Shown in pieces: positions 1 to 10,960 of a stretch of DNA of 29,888 nt; position 1 is the first letter of the stretch, and every line of letters begins with the position of its first letter. A program made the translations under genes and the position numbers. This DNA is from Physocladia obscura (lineage: Eukaryota; Chytridiomycota; Chytridiomycetes; Chytridiales; Chytriomycetaceae): NCBI GenBank assembly GCA_027596945.1, contig JADGJH010000048.1, positions 5,795 to 35,682 of the forward strand. Reading direction: 5' to 3'. The notes below the pieces were generated by a model that was given only the letters and a program-made list of their open reading frames with translations, had not been told where the DNA came from and made no database searches.

Positions 1-1708
1 AAAAAAAAAAAATTCTTAAAAAAACCAACAAATAGATCAGTGGAGCTCAAGTTCGCAGCTTGCATGAAGTCAACAATACTTTTCCAAAATCAGTCCAAGT
101 CAACCCAAGTCAAGATTTATTTTCTGTGATATGTACAGATGGTTCCATGATGGTGTTTGGTGTTTCATCAATGCCATAAAAAATTTAAATATTTATGAAT
201 AGTTCAAAAATAAAGAAAAAGGAAAAACAGCACAACTTTCACACCACAGAGTAAAATTTCATTTAGCTTAAGTGTTTTAGGCATGCTATTTCTGGATATT
301 GCGTATGGCTTATTTATAAAAATATCTGTGAACAGCGGGATGACAAACAAAAAGCCGTGACTCTAGTTGCTGGGTACAGTCTGGGTGTGAATAAAAGGGT
401 ATCCTGTGCCTGAGGATTCTGTTCAAATTGTTTACATGGGACTTGCAATAACTTTTGTAAAAAACTCCTTGTTTATTTTCTGAAAATAGAACACTAAATA
501 AACTCAATGCTTGTGTCTCATGTAGACTATTCTATTTATTCTATTTTAATTTAATCTGTGATTCAAATTTATGAGACAAAGTTGGAAGTTCCATTTCCTT
601 CAAAATTTTTGGTTATGGGCTTGGCAAAAACAATTTTTCTTCCAATTTTACAGAATTGAAATTATGTAATATAATTATTAAATCTCATATAGTGCATTCA
701 GTCTGCATATCAAAATATAAATCATTATATTTAACAGGTTCTTGTCACTTGTGATCACTTGTGGTGCCAGAACAAGAATTCAGGACCTTCAATGGAAAAA
801 AGACAAAACATACTGTGTGTATTGACCATACTTACCTGTTTCTATTAATTCTATCTATTCTACATATTTTATTTATCTCCAGAACATGAAGGACACCACC
901 TGGCTACTCTCAGGACCAGAGTTCAGAAATTGTCCAAGATCATTCTGGACCCATTTTACATTGATTTGCTGTGGTGAGTCTCAATTATTTAATGTAGATG
1001 TTGTAAGCTCAGTTTACTTAGTCCCATTACTTTCTAGCTTTGAGCTGAAGGACCCGCTTCAAGCTGAGGAGCCAAATTTGAGATAATGGATCAGTTTTGG
1101 GCTGAAGTGTTAAAGTGTAAGAAGGTTCAGCTGTATTGAAAGATAAATTTACTCTTTAGTGAAAGAAATTTCTCATTTCACTTAAAAAGTAAAGAAATGA
1201 AAATAGCCGACTTGCCTTTCCATCATTAAGCAGAAGCTTTTGTATTAATACAATAATGTTTTGTATAGGGAGGAAAATGCCAAGATTTATTTTAAAGACT
1301 GCTTGGAATTTTTGCAATGAAGGATTTTTGAACAAAGAAAATCTAGAATAAAGAAAAAAAAGAATTCTGCTAAAAATCCTTACCATACATAATCATAAAT
1401 GTGGGACCAGACTTTGCTTGAATATCTTGCAGCTGCAATAAGAAGGGGATGGGAAGAACCTGACATTGCTGGAAAATTTGCTGCACTGACATTAACAATA
1501 CATATCTCAACAGTGAATTCAAGATTTCTGCCTATATGGAACAGCTTACTGGTTATAATGACAGGTGTGGACATATTTGGATGCTTTTGAAGGCTCTATT
1601 GTCTCAAACAAGCTGGACATATTTGGTAGAACAAAATTGACTTAGAAAAAACAGGGAAAAAAGCACAAGGATAGTAAAAAATAGCATAGAACACTTCAAA
1701 ACTAAAAT
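1..1708. other. Gene-poor AT-rich spacer
   Basis: No intact gene is visible in these 1.7 kb. The sequence is AT-rich, with a poly-A run at the left edge and many stops in all frames. The only coding-like stretch is 1399-1590 (+), listed separately. A second short open stretch near 885-973 (+) reads as a charged, helix-like peptide, but I cannot assign it. No tRNA, terminal repeats or array was seen. Confidence 0.6.
1399..1590 (+). pseudogene. Possible cytochrome P450 I-helix fragment
   Basis: An open stretch of 63 codons whose first 45 residues look like real protein, although the flanks do not. The run LLEYLAAAIRRGWEEPDIAG followed by a hydrophobic helix with IHISTVNS resembles the region before and within the I-helix of fungal P450s, where a 'DLLQ..' segment precedes 'A/G-x-H-T-T'. 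No heme-binding Cys loop or ExxR motif was found nearby, so at most this is a relic. It could also be a chance ORF. The similarity is judged by eye from family knowledge and is weak. Confidence 0.3.
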
Positions 1709-3452
<1,744 letters not shown>

Positions 3453-4457
3453 AATTGTTGTACTTCATTTAAATCTAACCTGTTTTTCCTCGTCATTCAA
3501 ATTTCGCCACAAGTGAAAAAAAAAAATAGGAAAATTGAATCGAGATAGCTTAGCAGCATGTCTTCGTGGTTTCTTATCTGTTAAACTGAATTATTAATCC
3601 TTCTTTCAGTTGATCTTGCAATGATTGCATTCACGTTTGCCGCGTAAATTTCACGCGTTATGCACGTTGTTATGGATATCGTTCGATAATGTTACCGAAT
3701 TCACGATAACGACCCAGATGATATTTCAGAGCAATGAAAGTGAAAGTGAAAGTGGAGAGAGCATGAACTTTTTTCGCAATAATTATATACGACACAAATA
3801 TTTCTGCTGAATATAAAGTCGTAGAGGATGCTGACGTTCTATACTTGTTATTTTTATTTTCACAATTTTTTTTGTTTGTGCGTTTTTTGAAGTTCAACAG
3901 TTGAAAGAAATCATACAAAGCTAAAGCAAAAATTTTGTTCGTATGCTCTTCCTGCTATTCGCTTGCACAAGCGGATTTTGAATGGTTCCAAGTTAATATA
4001 TCAAGAATTGATATATATTTTTTTTGACACTGTATACTTCCAATTGGAGAGATCATATTGCTCAGAAAATGTGGGATGATTTTCAATTAGTTAAAAGAAA
4101 AGGAATAATAAAAATATTGAGCTTGTTGTGTCTTTTTCTCCTCCCTTTTTTTTTCAATTTTTGAAATAATAAATTCTTCATTTTATTTTATTATTTCTGT
4201 TATTAAAATCAATTTTTGCTAGTCCAATGAAAAAATAGGGTTCTAAAAAACAGTCGAAGACGATTTTAAAAGCCTGAAAATTTGACGTAGATTTGAAAAT
4301 TTTTCTTTGCTGTATTTCCTATCAACTGGGAGTAATCTGAAATAAGCAGTTAAAATTTCAATACTGCAAAATTGCGCTCTTGCGTTGTATCAACATTAGA
4401 TGTTTATTTACTTCTTATCTATTTACTTTTGAACGGCAATCGCGAAAAAAGGTGCAA

Positions 4458-4469
4458 GATTGCGCAATC
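4458..4469. promoter_or_regulatory. Perfect palindrome GATTGCGCAATC, candidate bZIP site
   Basis: A perfect 12-bp palindrome whose centre is ATTGCGCAAT, lying about 85-95 bp before the permease ATG. ATTGCGCAAT is the classical palindromic C/EBP-type bZIP target. It also differs from the Neurospora CYS3 consensus (ATGRYRYCAT) at only two positions. CYS3-type factors control sulfate permease genes in filamentous fungi. The palindrome is seen directly; the regulatory role is inferred. Confidence 0.45.
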
Positions 4470-4491
4470 GATATGAAATGATGGTGCAATA

Positions 4492-4499
4492 TGACGTGA
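4492..4499 (+). promoter_or_regulatory. CRE/ATF-like site TGACGTGA
   Basis: TGACGTGA matches 7 of 8 positions of the CRE/ATF palindrome TGACGTCA. It sits about 55-62 bp before the permease start codon and 23 bp after the GATTGCGCAATC palindrome. Two bZIP-type sites this close to one start suggest a bZIP-controlled promoter, but an 8-bp match alone is weak evidence. Confidence 0.3.
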
Positions 4500-4553
4500 C
4501 TAGTAATTATCTGCGAATTATCATTCAGTTTTCTCTGTTTTAAAAAAGGTTTA

Positions 4554-6935
4554 ATGACTTACATCGAAAATCCACCGACACACCTTGATCAGCTCAAGGC
4601 GAAAGCCCGCGATACAGTCAAGAACTTGCCGAAAGCAACACACGAGTATCTGGCGAGTCTCTTCCCTATTGCAAACTGGCTGCCGCGATACAATTTACAC
4701 TGGTTCCTTGGAGATTTGATTGCCGGAATCACTGTTGGTCTAGTTGCAATTCCGCAAGGCATTTCATATGCCGCGAAGCTGGGCAACTTGCCAGCACAGT
4801 TTGGACTCTACACGGCCTTTCTGGGTGCACTCATGTATTCATTTGTGGCCACTTCCAAAGACGTGACTATTGGCGCCACTGCCGTTTTGACATTGGTTGT
4901 CGGTCAAAGTTTGGCCACTTACGCGGCTGCTGGCTCCACTCCGACAGAACTAGTCATTTTTTCTGCAACTTTGGCATTTTGGACTGGAGTACTTGAGTTG
5001 TTTATTGGTCTCTTCCGTATCGGGCTCCTTGTTGACTTTGTACCGGTTCCTGTTGTTGCAGGTTTTGTTGCAGATAATTAGTTCGTTTTCTTTGGCGTAT
5101 TTTTACTAGAAGTTGTAATAGGTTTTACATCTGGTGCTGGCATTCAAATCGTAATTCAGCAATTGCCTGGACTTTTCGGTGTCAAGAACGTCAATACCAA
5201 CAATGCACCGTATCAAGTTCTGGTTCAATTTTTCACTCAAGCAATTAAAGGAATATCTATTCCTGACACTATTTTTGGAATCGTATCTCTCACCTCTATT
5301 TTCGTCATCAAAATTGTTGCGAAGCTGGGATCTTCGAAAGTTCCCTGGCTTAAGTACATTGGATATCTTGGTCATGCCATAGTTCTTCTGATTGCAACTG
5401 GAGTTTCTTACTCGTTTCGCAACAATCAATCTGTTTCATTTTCAATTGTCAAAGATATTCCGTATGGCCTGTCAGGTATTCTTCAAGCGAATTATTCACT
5501 CCCTTATGCCAAAGACGTATTTCGTGCATTACCGTCAGTTGTTCTTGTTGCTATAATGGAGCATATAGCTGTTGTCAAGACATACGGCCGATTAAATGGG
5601 TATGTACATCCGTAATATCTTAGTCTTAATTTAAGTTATTTTTTTGTTTTTGAAGTTATGCGCCAGATGCGAACCAAGAAATTGTTGCTCTCGGTTTAAT
5701 TAATATTGCCGGTTCGTTCATTGGCGCTATTCCGGCCACAGGTTCTTTCTCTCGCTCAGCCATTAAATCTGCGTCTGGGGTTCGTTCACCGGCAGCTTCA
5801 TTCATCACTGGCATTATTGTGATCATATCCTTATTTACCATCACAAACGCGCTATATTTCATCCCTAACGCAACCCTTGCAGCAATCATAATCAACGCAA
5901 TATCAGATTTGGTTAATTTCCGTGTTGTAAAACCCGCATTCAAAATTGAAATTCTTGACTTCTTTGGCTTTTGGATCGCCATGTGGGTCACATTTGTTTC
6001 GTCTATCGAAATTGCTCTATACACTTCTGTAATCTATTCAGTTCTTGTGCTGTTGCTTAAAATTGCGCGGCCGGAAGTCAAAGTGCTCTCTCGCGCTCCT
6101 GATGGCACGTGGTTGGACTCTGACACTGCAAAATACTATATCGGCAAAACATCAATTACAGGTGCTCCAAATGGCGTGTTGGTGTTCAAAATTGATGAAT
6201 CCCTTTCGTATCCAAATTCCGGTTACTTCCTATCTGTCTTGAAAAAGAATGTGTATGAGAACTTTTCTTACACTGGCAGAGTTATTTCAAATTCAGATCG
6301 AGTGTGGTGTGACGATTCCCAAGAGCGCGCCAGAAAACGTGAACTTCGAAAGGGCAAGGTATTTGATTGAATTTTTTTTTTTTTTTTTTTAATTTTATTT
6401 GAGACTGAATTTTAATTTTTTTTTTCCTTCAATTTTAGCCGTTAATTCCTCTCCGCGCAGTTGTTTTCGACATGTCAGCTGTTAATAGAGTTGATTTTAC
6501 TGGTCTTCAAGCGTTCTTGGACGCCAAGTCCGACTTGTCGCGATTCACCGGCCACAGTGTGCCGTTCTACTTTGCCTATGTGCGCCCCCCACAAATTAAC
6601 ACCCTTCTTCACGTAAATCGCGGCGATCAATCAAATTACGAAGGGACCCCAGGCGTGGGATTGACAGAAACGGCAAGCATCCGCATGAACCCCTTCAAAA
6701 GAACAAAAGATCCGGTGTTTGACGGTGGCGCCACATTGAATGACTTGCGTTACTTCCACGTGTCAGTAGATGACGCGGTTTGTGCGGCTTTAGAAGAGAC
6801 AGAACCTTTGAAATTTGTGAGTCTGGTTTTTCATGGCAATTTATGTTATTTCGATTAACGTTGTGTAATTGCATTTAGACTAGAGTTTATGCAATGAGTC
6901 CTGTAGAAGACTACGAAATTGACGTCTCAGGCTGA
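4554..6935 (+). CDS. Sulfate permease (SulP/SLC26 family) with STAS domain, 5 exons
   Basis: Plasma-membrane sulfate/anion transporter, the uptake step of sulfur assimilation. Exons: 4554-5061, 5122-5599, 5656-6358, 6439-6816, 6879-6935. Phases agree and give 707 aa. The SulP signature is near residues 65-125: GDLIAGITVGLVAIPQGISY, then LGNLPAQFGLYTAFLGALMY and a TIGATAVLTLVVG helix. About a dozen hydrophobic segments follow, including EHIAVVKTYGRLNGY and the NIAGSFIGAIPATGSFSRSA loop. The C-terminal STAS domain (about 495-705) contains FDMSAVNRVDFTG, with Asp574, Ser576 and Asp582 in the usual arrangement. The start is the first ATG of the open frame, followed at once by the expected hydrophilic N-terminus. 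An AATAAA lies just past the stop at about 6938. Anion specificity cannot be read from sequence; sulfate is the family default in fungi. Confidence 0.93.
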
Positions 6936-8122
6936 AAATAAAACAGTTACCAATTATCTGTATAAAAATGAGTATAATAAAATTTTGTCAAGTTATTTTG
7001 AGGTTGAAAATTTTTTTCTGAATTCCTCAGTTAAAACCTTTGTTTTACTTTAAGTAGTTTCCCTTTCCGTGTTTTAATTTTATTTCGTTTTTCATTATAT
7101 AGATGATTTCAATAAGAATGATACTCTGAAAAAATTTCCATATTTTAATACTTCTTCGCATTTCTTCTTAAAAAATGCAAGTTGCCAATAACTGCTGAAA
7201 ATGACAAAAACGTTTCTGAATGTTTCTGAAGTGATTTTTCAAACAGCAGAAATGAGCCACCAGCTAAAAAACTATGACATTATTCAGATAATCAATTAAA
7301 AAAAGGGCATAATGGCTTCTGTTTTGACTTGATAAATTGTAGAAGGCTATAGAAATTGAAGGAAATTTGAAGGAGAAATCAAAATCAAGATGATTTCTAA
7401 CAAAGCTAGTAGTAGGTTTAATATACAAAGAGACCCAAATCATTTGAAAAAAAAATGACAATTACAGAAATACCAACAATAGTAGGGTGGAGGTGGCAAC
7501 ACAATATCACTGTATCCAGAAAAATGGGTCCCGAGTAATGGTCTGAAATAGTTTATGTCCATTATTGAGTTTCCATTGCTATTGAAAATTGAAAGTTGAC
7601 AATTGCCATCTTAGAGAAGTCTGTTGAGTTTTTTCAGGTCATTAAACTCAAGCAGAATTTCTTGTTGAAACTTAAACACAGAACCAATGGAATTTGCATA
7701 TTTTTTGATACAGAAATACAGTGATGGTAATAATTTGGTTGGATTTGATCACATTGACACTTAGTGACCAACTTAATAATTATTTCCAAAAAACTTTTAT
7801 TGCTGATATCAGATGCACATGCAATTACACGCTAAAGGCTGACTTAATGAGTATCTCTTGTAATTTGCAACAATCCCATAATCGCATATGTTTAGCATAT
7901 TTTGCATAATATTGGGTTTTCTTTTTTATATATATGTAAAATCACAATTTTCTTGGTCGTATTCTATTTGTCACAGATTTTTTGCAGGTGCAACATTGTC
8001 ATTCACTGCAGAACGAGTTTGGAAGATTTATTCATTTTTTCATTCAAAGAGATGCAATTGACTCACAAACATGTAACTTGAAAAGGTTTATTTGCAATGC
8101 AACTTTGTTGGCCAAAATACAT
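6936..8122. other. AT-rich intergenic region, no gene recognised
   Basis: About 1.2 kb with only short ORFs lacking any recognisable family signal. AATAAA at about 6938 is a plausible polyadenylation signal for the permease. The rest is AT-rich unique-looking sequence. Confidence 0.55.
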
Positions 8123-8365
8123 TTAATTATTTGCTTCATGAACTATTGAATGCCATGGAGGACTTTTTGTTTCACATACTGGGATACTATCCTCATACTG
8201 TAGCATACCAGTATGCCAAAAGTATAGGGTTGAATACTGCAGGTGCATATCCAAATTGGGGACGGGATTCTTGAGTTTAATAAAGGGTTCGTGATTTGCA
8301 ATTAAATGTGCTATTTTCGACCCAAGATGTTCGGAGGCTCCCACCACGGCAATATAAACCGGCAT
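8123..8365 (-). pseudogene. Truncated NAD(P)-binding Rossmann (NmrA-like) fragment
   Basis: From an ATG at 8363-8365 the translation begins MPVYIAVVGASEHLGSKIAH, the first beta-strand, dinucleotide loop and helix of an NmrA-like/atypical SDR protein. The usual loop is GASGxLG; here the second Gly is Glu, which would disturb NAD(P) binding. After about 35 residues the family resemblance stops. The remaining codons look random and no downstream exon was found on this strand before 7000. Family members are about 250-350 aa, so this is a 5' relic. It abuts the virus-like block, which may have interrupted it. Confidence 0.5.
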
Positions 8366-8562
8366 TCTAATTATTGGATCTTTCAAAATACATATTGATA
8401 CATATAAAAGCCACCCCCCGAAGTCGCGCCCCACACCCTTCCCTCACGGGAAAGTACACTACTGATTTAAATTTGTCACTCTCTCCACTGCGGCTTTCTA
8501 TTAAAAATATCTTACTTTGAAATTTGGACCGAAAGAGTTTCTAATTTCTTAGAAAAAACAAT

Positions 8563-8575
8563 GAGCCAATCAGAT
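8563..8575 (+). promoter_or_regulatory. GAGCCAATCAGAT box upstream of plus-strand ORF
   Basis: The string GAGCCAATCA occurs three times within the virus-like block: here, and in the two direct repeats at 10171-10196 and 10211-10236. It holds a CCAAT core. Its position about 110 bp before the ATG at 8684, and before the minus-strand RING gene, suggests a shared promoter element of the block. The recurrence is seen directly; the function is inferred. Confidence 0.35.
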
Positions 8576-8683
8576 TGCGAGAAAGTTTAAAATATGAAAC
8601 AACAAAAACACACTACCACTATTTTCATCCAATTTAACGTTAATTTCAAAAAACTTATTTTATTGATCAATATTAAAAACAAA

Positions 8684-9343
8684 ATGAAGTGTGTTGTTCC
8701 TTCCACAAGTGTCAGATCCAAATACCTCAAATCACTTCCAATGGGAACTGTATACAAAGATCCACGAAACAATCACATCTCTGAAGTGGACGAAAAAAAG
8801 ATTAATTCTACGCTCTCGAAGGTGGGTGTTCCTTACTTTGGTTCGGAGGAAGCTATTACAATTGATGTACCTGAAAAACACTTGAAGCTCGAGAATCCTG
8901 TTCGATTCAATGTCAATCAGTCAATGAAGGAAAAAATCAATGAACTCGAACAAACCATCATTCAATTGAAGAGTGAGTCTTTTTCAGATGAATCCAAACA
9001 GCCTTTGCCATCAAAAGAGGATGAGGTCAAGAAGACTCCCACCAAATTCGATGAAATAGTCAAGTTGATGGAAGGACGAGAATACTGTGAGACTGATCGA
9101 GAGGTATTTGAGATTGAGCCCAAAGCAAAACTTGTGCTTTATTCAAAGAAAGCAGAGGGGTTTGACCACAACAAGATTCTTTCGAGGGTGCGACAAGAAT
9201 TGTGGACGGATACAAATGTCATTGATGAACTCACTCGAAACCAGCCAGCGATCCAAAAGAGACTCCTAAAGTATCTCCAGTCAGAGGCTGCTGATAATAA
9301 AGTTGTTTCTTTCAAGAACAGAAAGAGTCCTGTGTTGAAGTGA
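8684..9343 (+). CDS. Hypothetical protein of virus-like block, lysine/glutamate-rich
   Basis: Uninterrupted, intron-free ORF of 219 codons from the ATG at 8684. The same frame is open back to an ATG at 8594, but those 30 extra residues are low-complexity hydrophobic and the context AACAAAATGAAG favours the internal start. The protein is charged and soluble, with no Cys clusters or membrane segments. A likely coiled coil (MKEKINELEQTIIQLKSE) sits near residues 82-99. I recognise no family. It ends 5 bp from the stop of the minus-strand RING gene in a tail-to-tail arrangement with almost no spacer, a packing typical of viral or large-transposon genomes and unlike the host genes here. Confidence 0.65.
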   Translation: MKCVVPSTSVRSKYLKSLPMGTVYKDPRNNHISEVDEKKINSTLSKVGVPYFGSEEAITIDVPEKHLKLENPVRFNVNQSMKEKINELEQTIIQLKSESFSDESKQPLPSKEDEVKKTPTKFDEIVKLMEGREYCETDREVFEIEPKAKLVLYSKKAEGFDHNKILSRVRQELWTDTNVIDELTRNQPAIQKRLLKYLQSEAADNKVVSFKNRKSPVLK

Positions 9344-9348
9344 CCATA

Positions 9349-10110
9349 TCAATCATCTTCTGTGACATTGTTGCCATAGACATGATTCAAGAAATCATTA
9401 ATGATATGGCGTCCATTCTCTAGCATTTGTACCGTCACGTTGCCATCACTGTCTAAATCCTTCCATCTCAAGTCTCTCAAGTTTGCCTGGCATTTGTGGT
9501 GAACTGTCCGCACAGATATTGAATCATCCAACGATCTCTTTGACGTGGTGACTATCACAATATTGGCTGCCTTTTCTGACAATGGACACATTAACCAGCT
9601 TGACTGTTCCTTCTTTATTAATACAACTCCTGTATCAACAATCATTGCTGTTTCCTTATAAATTCCTTCCAAATCAAGAACGTGCCCATTTGATATGAAT
9701 TCATCATCATCATGTTTGATGACATGCGCAGAGCACTTTCGATGAAAATGTGATTTCATAGACGAAATGGATATCATCTTTTCGCAGAAAGGGTATTTGA
9801 CTTTCGCATACTGGCACTTTTCAAGATGATCATTTATATTCCATTTTAATACTTTCACCTTACAATTCTTGTTGGGACACAGTTCCATGAGTGGCTCAAG
9901 TTTTGTCTCAAGCTGTTTGTTGTTGAACAGCGTGCTTGTCTTACACAGAGGGCACATGTTTCGAATGTAATGAATACATTTGCTACACAAAAAGTGGCTT
10001 CCGCCATTTGAGCACTGAATCATTGGTAAGTTTAATTTTTCAAGGCAAACACAGTATGTCAAGTCTGATTGCTTTACTTCTATTAAATAGCTGATCACCT
10101 CTTCCATTTT
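9349..10110 (-). CDS. RING / SIAH-type zinc-finger protein of virus-like block
   Basis: Probable E3 ubiquitin ligase-like protein of 253 aa from the ATG at 10108-10110 (MEEVISYL); an in-frame ATG at 10191 would add 27 residues, part of them translated from the intergenic repeat. An N-terminal RING-like cluster spans about residues 19-57: YCVC, then QCSNGG-H, LCSKC and MCPLC. It is followed by a second Cys/His array like the SIAH/TRAF zinc fingers: LCPNKNCKVKVL, DHLEKCQY, PFCEK, HFHRKC. This order is that of SINA/SIAH proteins, which normally continue with a substrate-binding domain; the C-terminal 110 residues here are unrecognised. No introns. It could ubiquitinate host proteins, but that is inference from the fold only. 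Confidence 0.7.
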   Translation of the reverse strand, partial: KMEEVISYLIEVKQSDLTYCVCLEKLNLPMIQCSNGGSHFLCSKCIHYIRNMCPLCKTSTLFNNKQLETKLEPLMELCPNKNCKVKVLKWNINDHLEKCQYAKVKYPFCEKMISISSMKSHFHRKCSAHVIKHDDDEFISNGHVLDLEGIYKETAMIVDTGVVLIKKEQSSWLMCPLSEKAANIVIVTTSKRSLDDSISVRTVHHKCQANLRDLRWKDLDSDGNVTVQMLENGRHIINDFLNHVYGNNVTEDD

Positions 10111-10164
10111 ATTGTTTTTAATTAATAAGCAATAAAATAGATTTTGGTAATTTGATTTTTTTAC

Positions 10165-10270
10165 AGCAACTGTAAATTTTGAGCCAATCAAATGGCTCCA
10201 TTATTTACAGTGTAAATTTTGAGCCAATCAAATGGCGTCATTTTTTACATCAAGTGTAAATTTTGAACCC
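10165..10270. repeat. Three tandem copies of a TGTAAATTTTGA(G)CC unit with short inverted repeats
   Basis: TGTAAATTTTGAGCCAATCA starts at 10171 and again at 10211; a shorter third copy, TGTAAATTTTGAACCC, starts at 10255. Spacing is 40 and 44 bp. Each copy is preceded by a matching arm that makes a small inverted repeat (TTTACA-G-TGTAAA at 10205-10217; TTACAG-CAA-CTGTAA at 10162-10176). The array lies between the HNH and RING frames and runs into the 3' end of the HNH frame. The CCAAT core recurs at 8563. A promoter or origin-like role is possible. Confidence 0.6.
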
Positions 10271-10503
10271 AGCTCATTATTCTCCTTCCTCGAAATCAAT
10301 CGCAAATTCCAATAAGCATTGATGTTCTCAAAGTCTTCATCTGTGGTATAATCAGATCTGGCCCGGATATGATCAATCTTGTAGCCTTTTGGCACTGTAC
10401 CATCTGGAATGCCCAAGTGGGCCAGCAACTCTTGTCTCTTCAAGAATGTGTGCTTCAAACAGTACTCATCAGAGCATCCTTTCCGAACAATATAGTTAAT
10501 CAC
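10228..10503 (-). CDS. HNH-like endonuclease domain frame of virus-like block
   Basis: A frame of about 91 codons, open for roughly 20 more codons upstream (RKKRVEAVRVINYIV) where it overlaps the helicase frame. It carries the HNH-fold pattern: KGYKIDHIRARSDYT with Asp-His, then FENINAYWNLRLISRKENNE, in which Asn and the final Asn follow at typical spacing. In many HNH nucleases 'D-H-I...N-L-x-x-L-x-x-x-E-N' binds metal and DNA. There is no ATG at its head, so it is either the C-terminal part of the helicase polypeptide displaced by a frameshift, or a decayed remnant. The C-terminal residues are encoded by the adjacent repeat array. Confidence 0.55.
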   Translation of the reverse strand: MINYIVRKGCSDEYCLKHTFLKRQELLAHLGIPDGTVPKGYKIDHIRARSDYTTDEDFENINAYWNLRLISRKENNELGSKFTLDVKNDAI

Positions 10504-10960
10504 TCGTACAGCCTCAACTCGCTTCTTTCGTAATTCATCTTTAACTTTCTCTTTAGCTTATTAAAGTCAACATCCACTTCTGGGTGCTTTATTCCATCAT
10601 CCACAACGTTAATAAAGTCCTTCTTTGTTATTCTACTAATCGCAGTATATCGCATATCACTTGCCATCTGACTCCATTCATGAATTGTAAAAGGCTGATT
10701 GATTGACTCACCTTGTACTCGATGACAAGTGCTACAGTAGTTGACCCAAAAGTACTTTTGAAATTGCTCTATTGTGATGGTAAACTTTTCTTTGGTCAGT
10801 GTATCTTCCAACACCAATGGCTCCAGTTTCTTGACAGTGTACGTCGCACTGTTGATAATTTTCAAAGCCTTGTAATTTCTATTCGCAATCACAGGAGTAC
10901 CAATCGCTTGAACGACTTTCCACACGATTGTTGTCTCTCTTGGGAAAATATTGATTTTCG
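10500..10960 (-). pseudogene. C-terminal part of an SF1-type helicase (UvrD_C_2-like), broken
   Basis: This frame has no ATG and opens after tandem stops at about 10967-10972. It includes GTPVIANRNY and then STCHRVQGESINQPFTIHEW and MRYTAISRIT. The 'T-x-H-x-x-Q-G-x-S-I' and 'Y-T-A-I-S-R' strings are motifs V and VI of Pif1/RecD-like SF1 helicases, which couple ATP hydrolysis to DNA unwinding. The N-terminal ATPase motifs (Walker A GxGKT, Walker B) are absent here and in the neighbouring frames, so the helicase cannot be functional as it stands. It overlaps the end of the 356-aa ORF in another frame, which suggests an internal deletion plus frameshift. Confidence 0.6.

Larger units (their letters stand above)
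3453..4553. promoter_or_regulatory. Divergent intergenic region between kinase and sulfate permease
   Basis: Gene-free 1.1 kb that must hold promoters for both flanking genes. It contains an ACGCGT-type core near 3652 (CACGCGTT), a short TGAAAG tandem run at 3735-3754, long T tracts, and bZIP-like sites close to the permease that are listed separately. No convincing ORF is present: those at 3625-3918 lack family resemblance and overlap each other on opposite strands. Confidence 0.6.

Noticed and set aside
3735..3757. TGAAAG tandem run considered as a regulatory repeat
   Set aside because: Only about three and a half units; an ordinary microsatellite in spacer DNA.
8400..8460. C-rich patch tested as a terminal inverted repeat of the virus-like block
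   Set aside because: No matching complement was found around 11960-12140 or 14300-14460, so no element ends could be defined.
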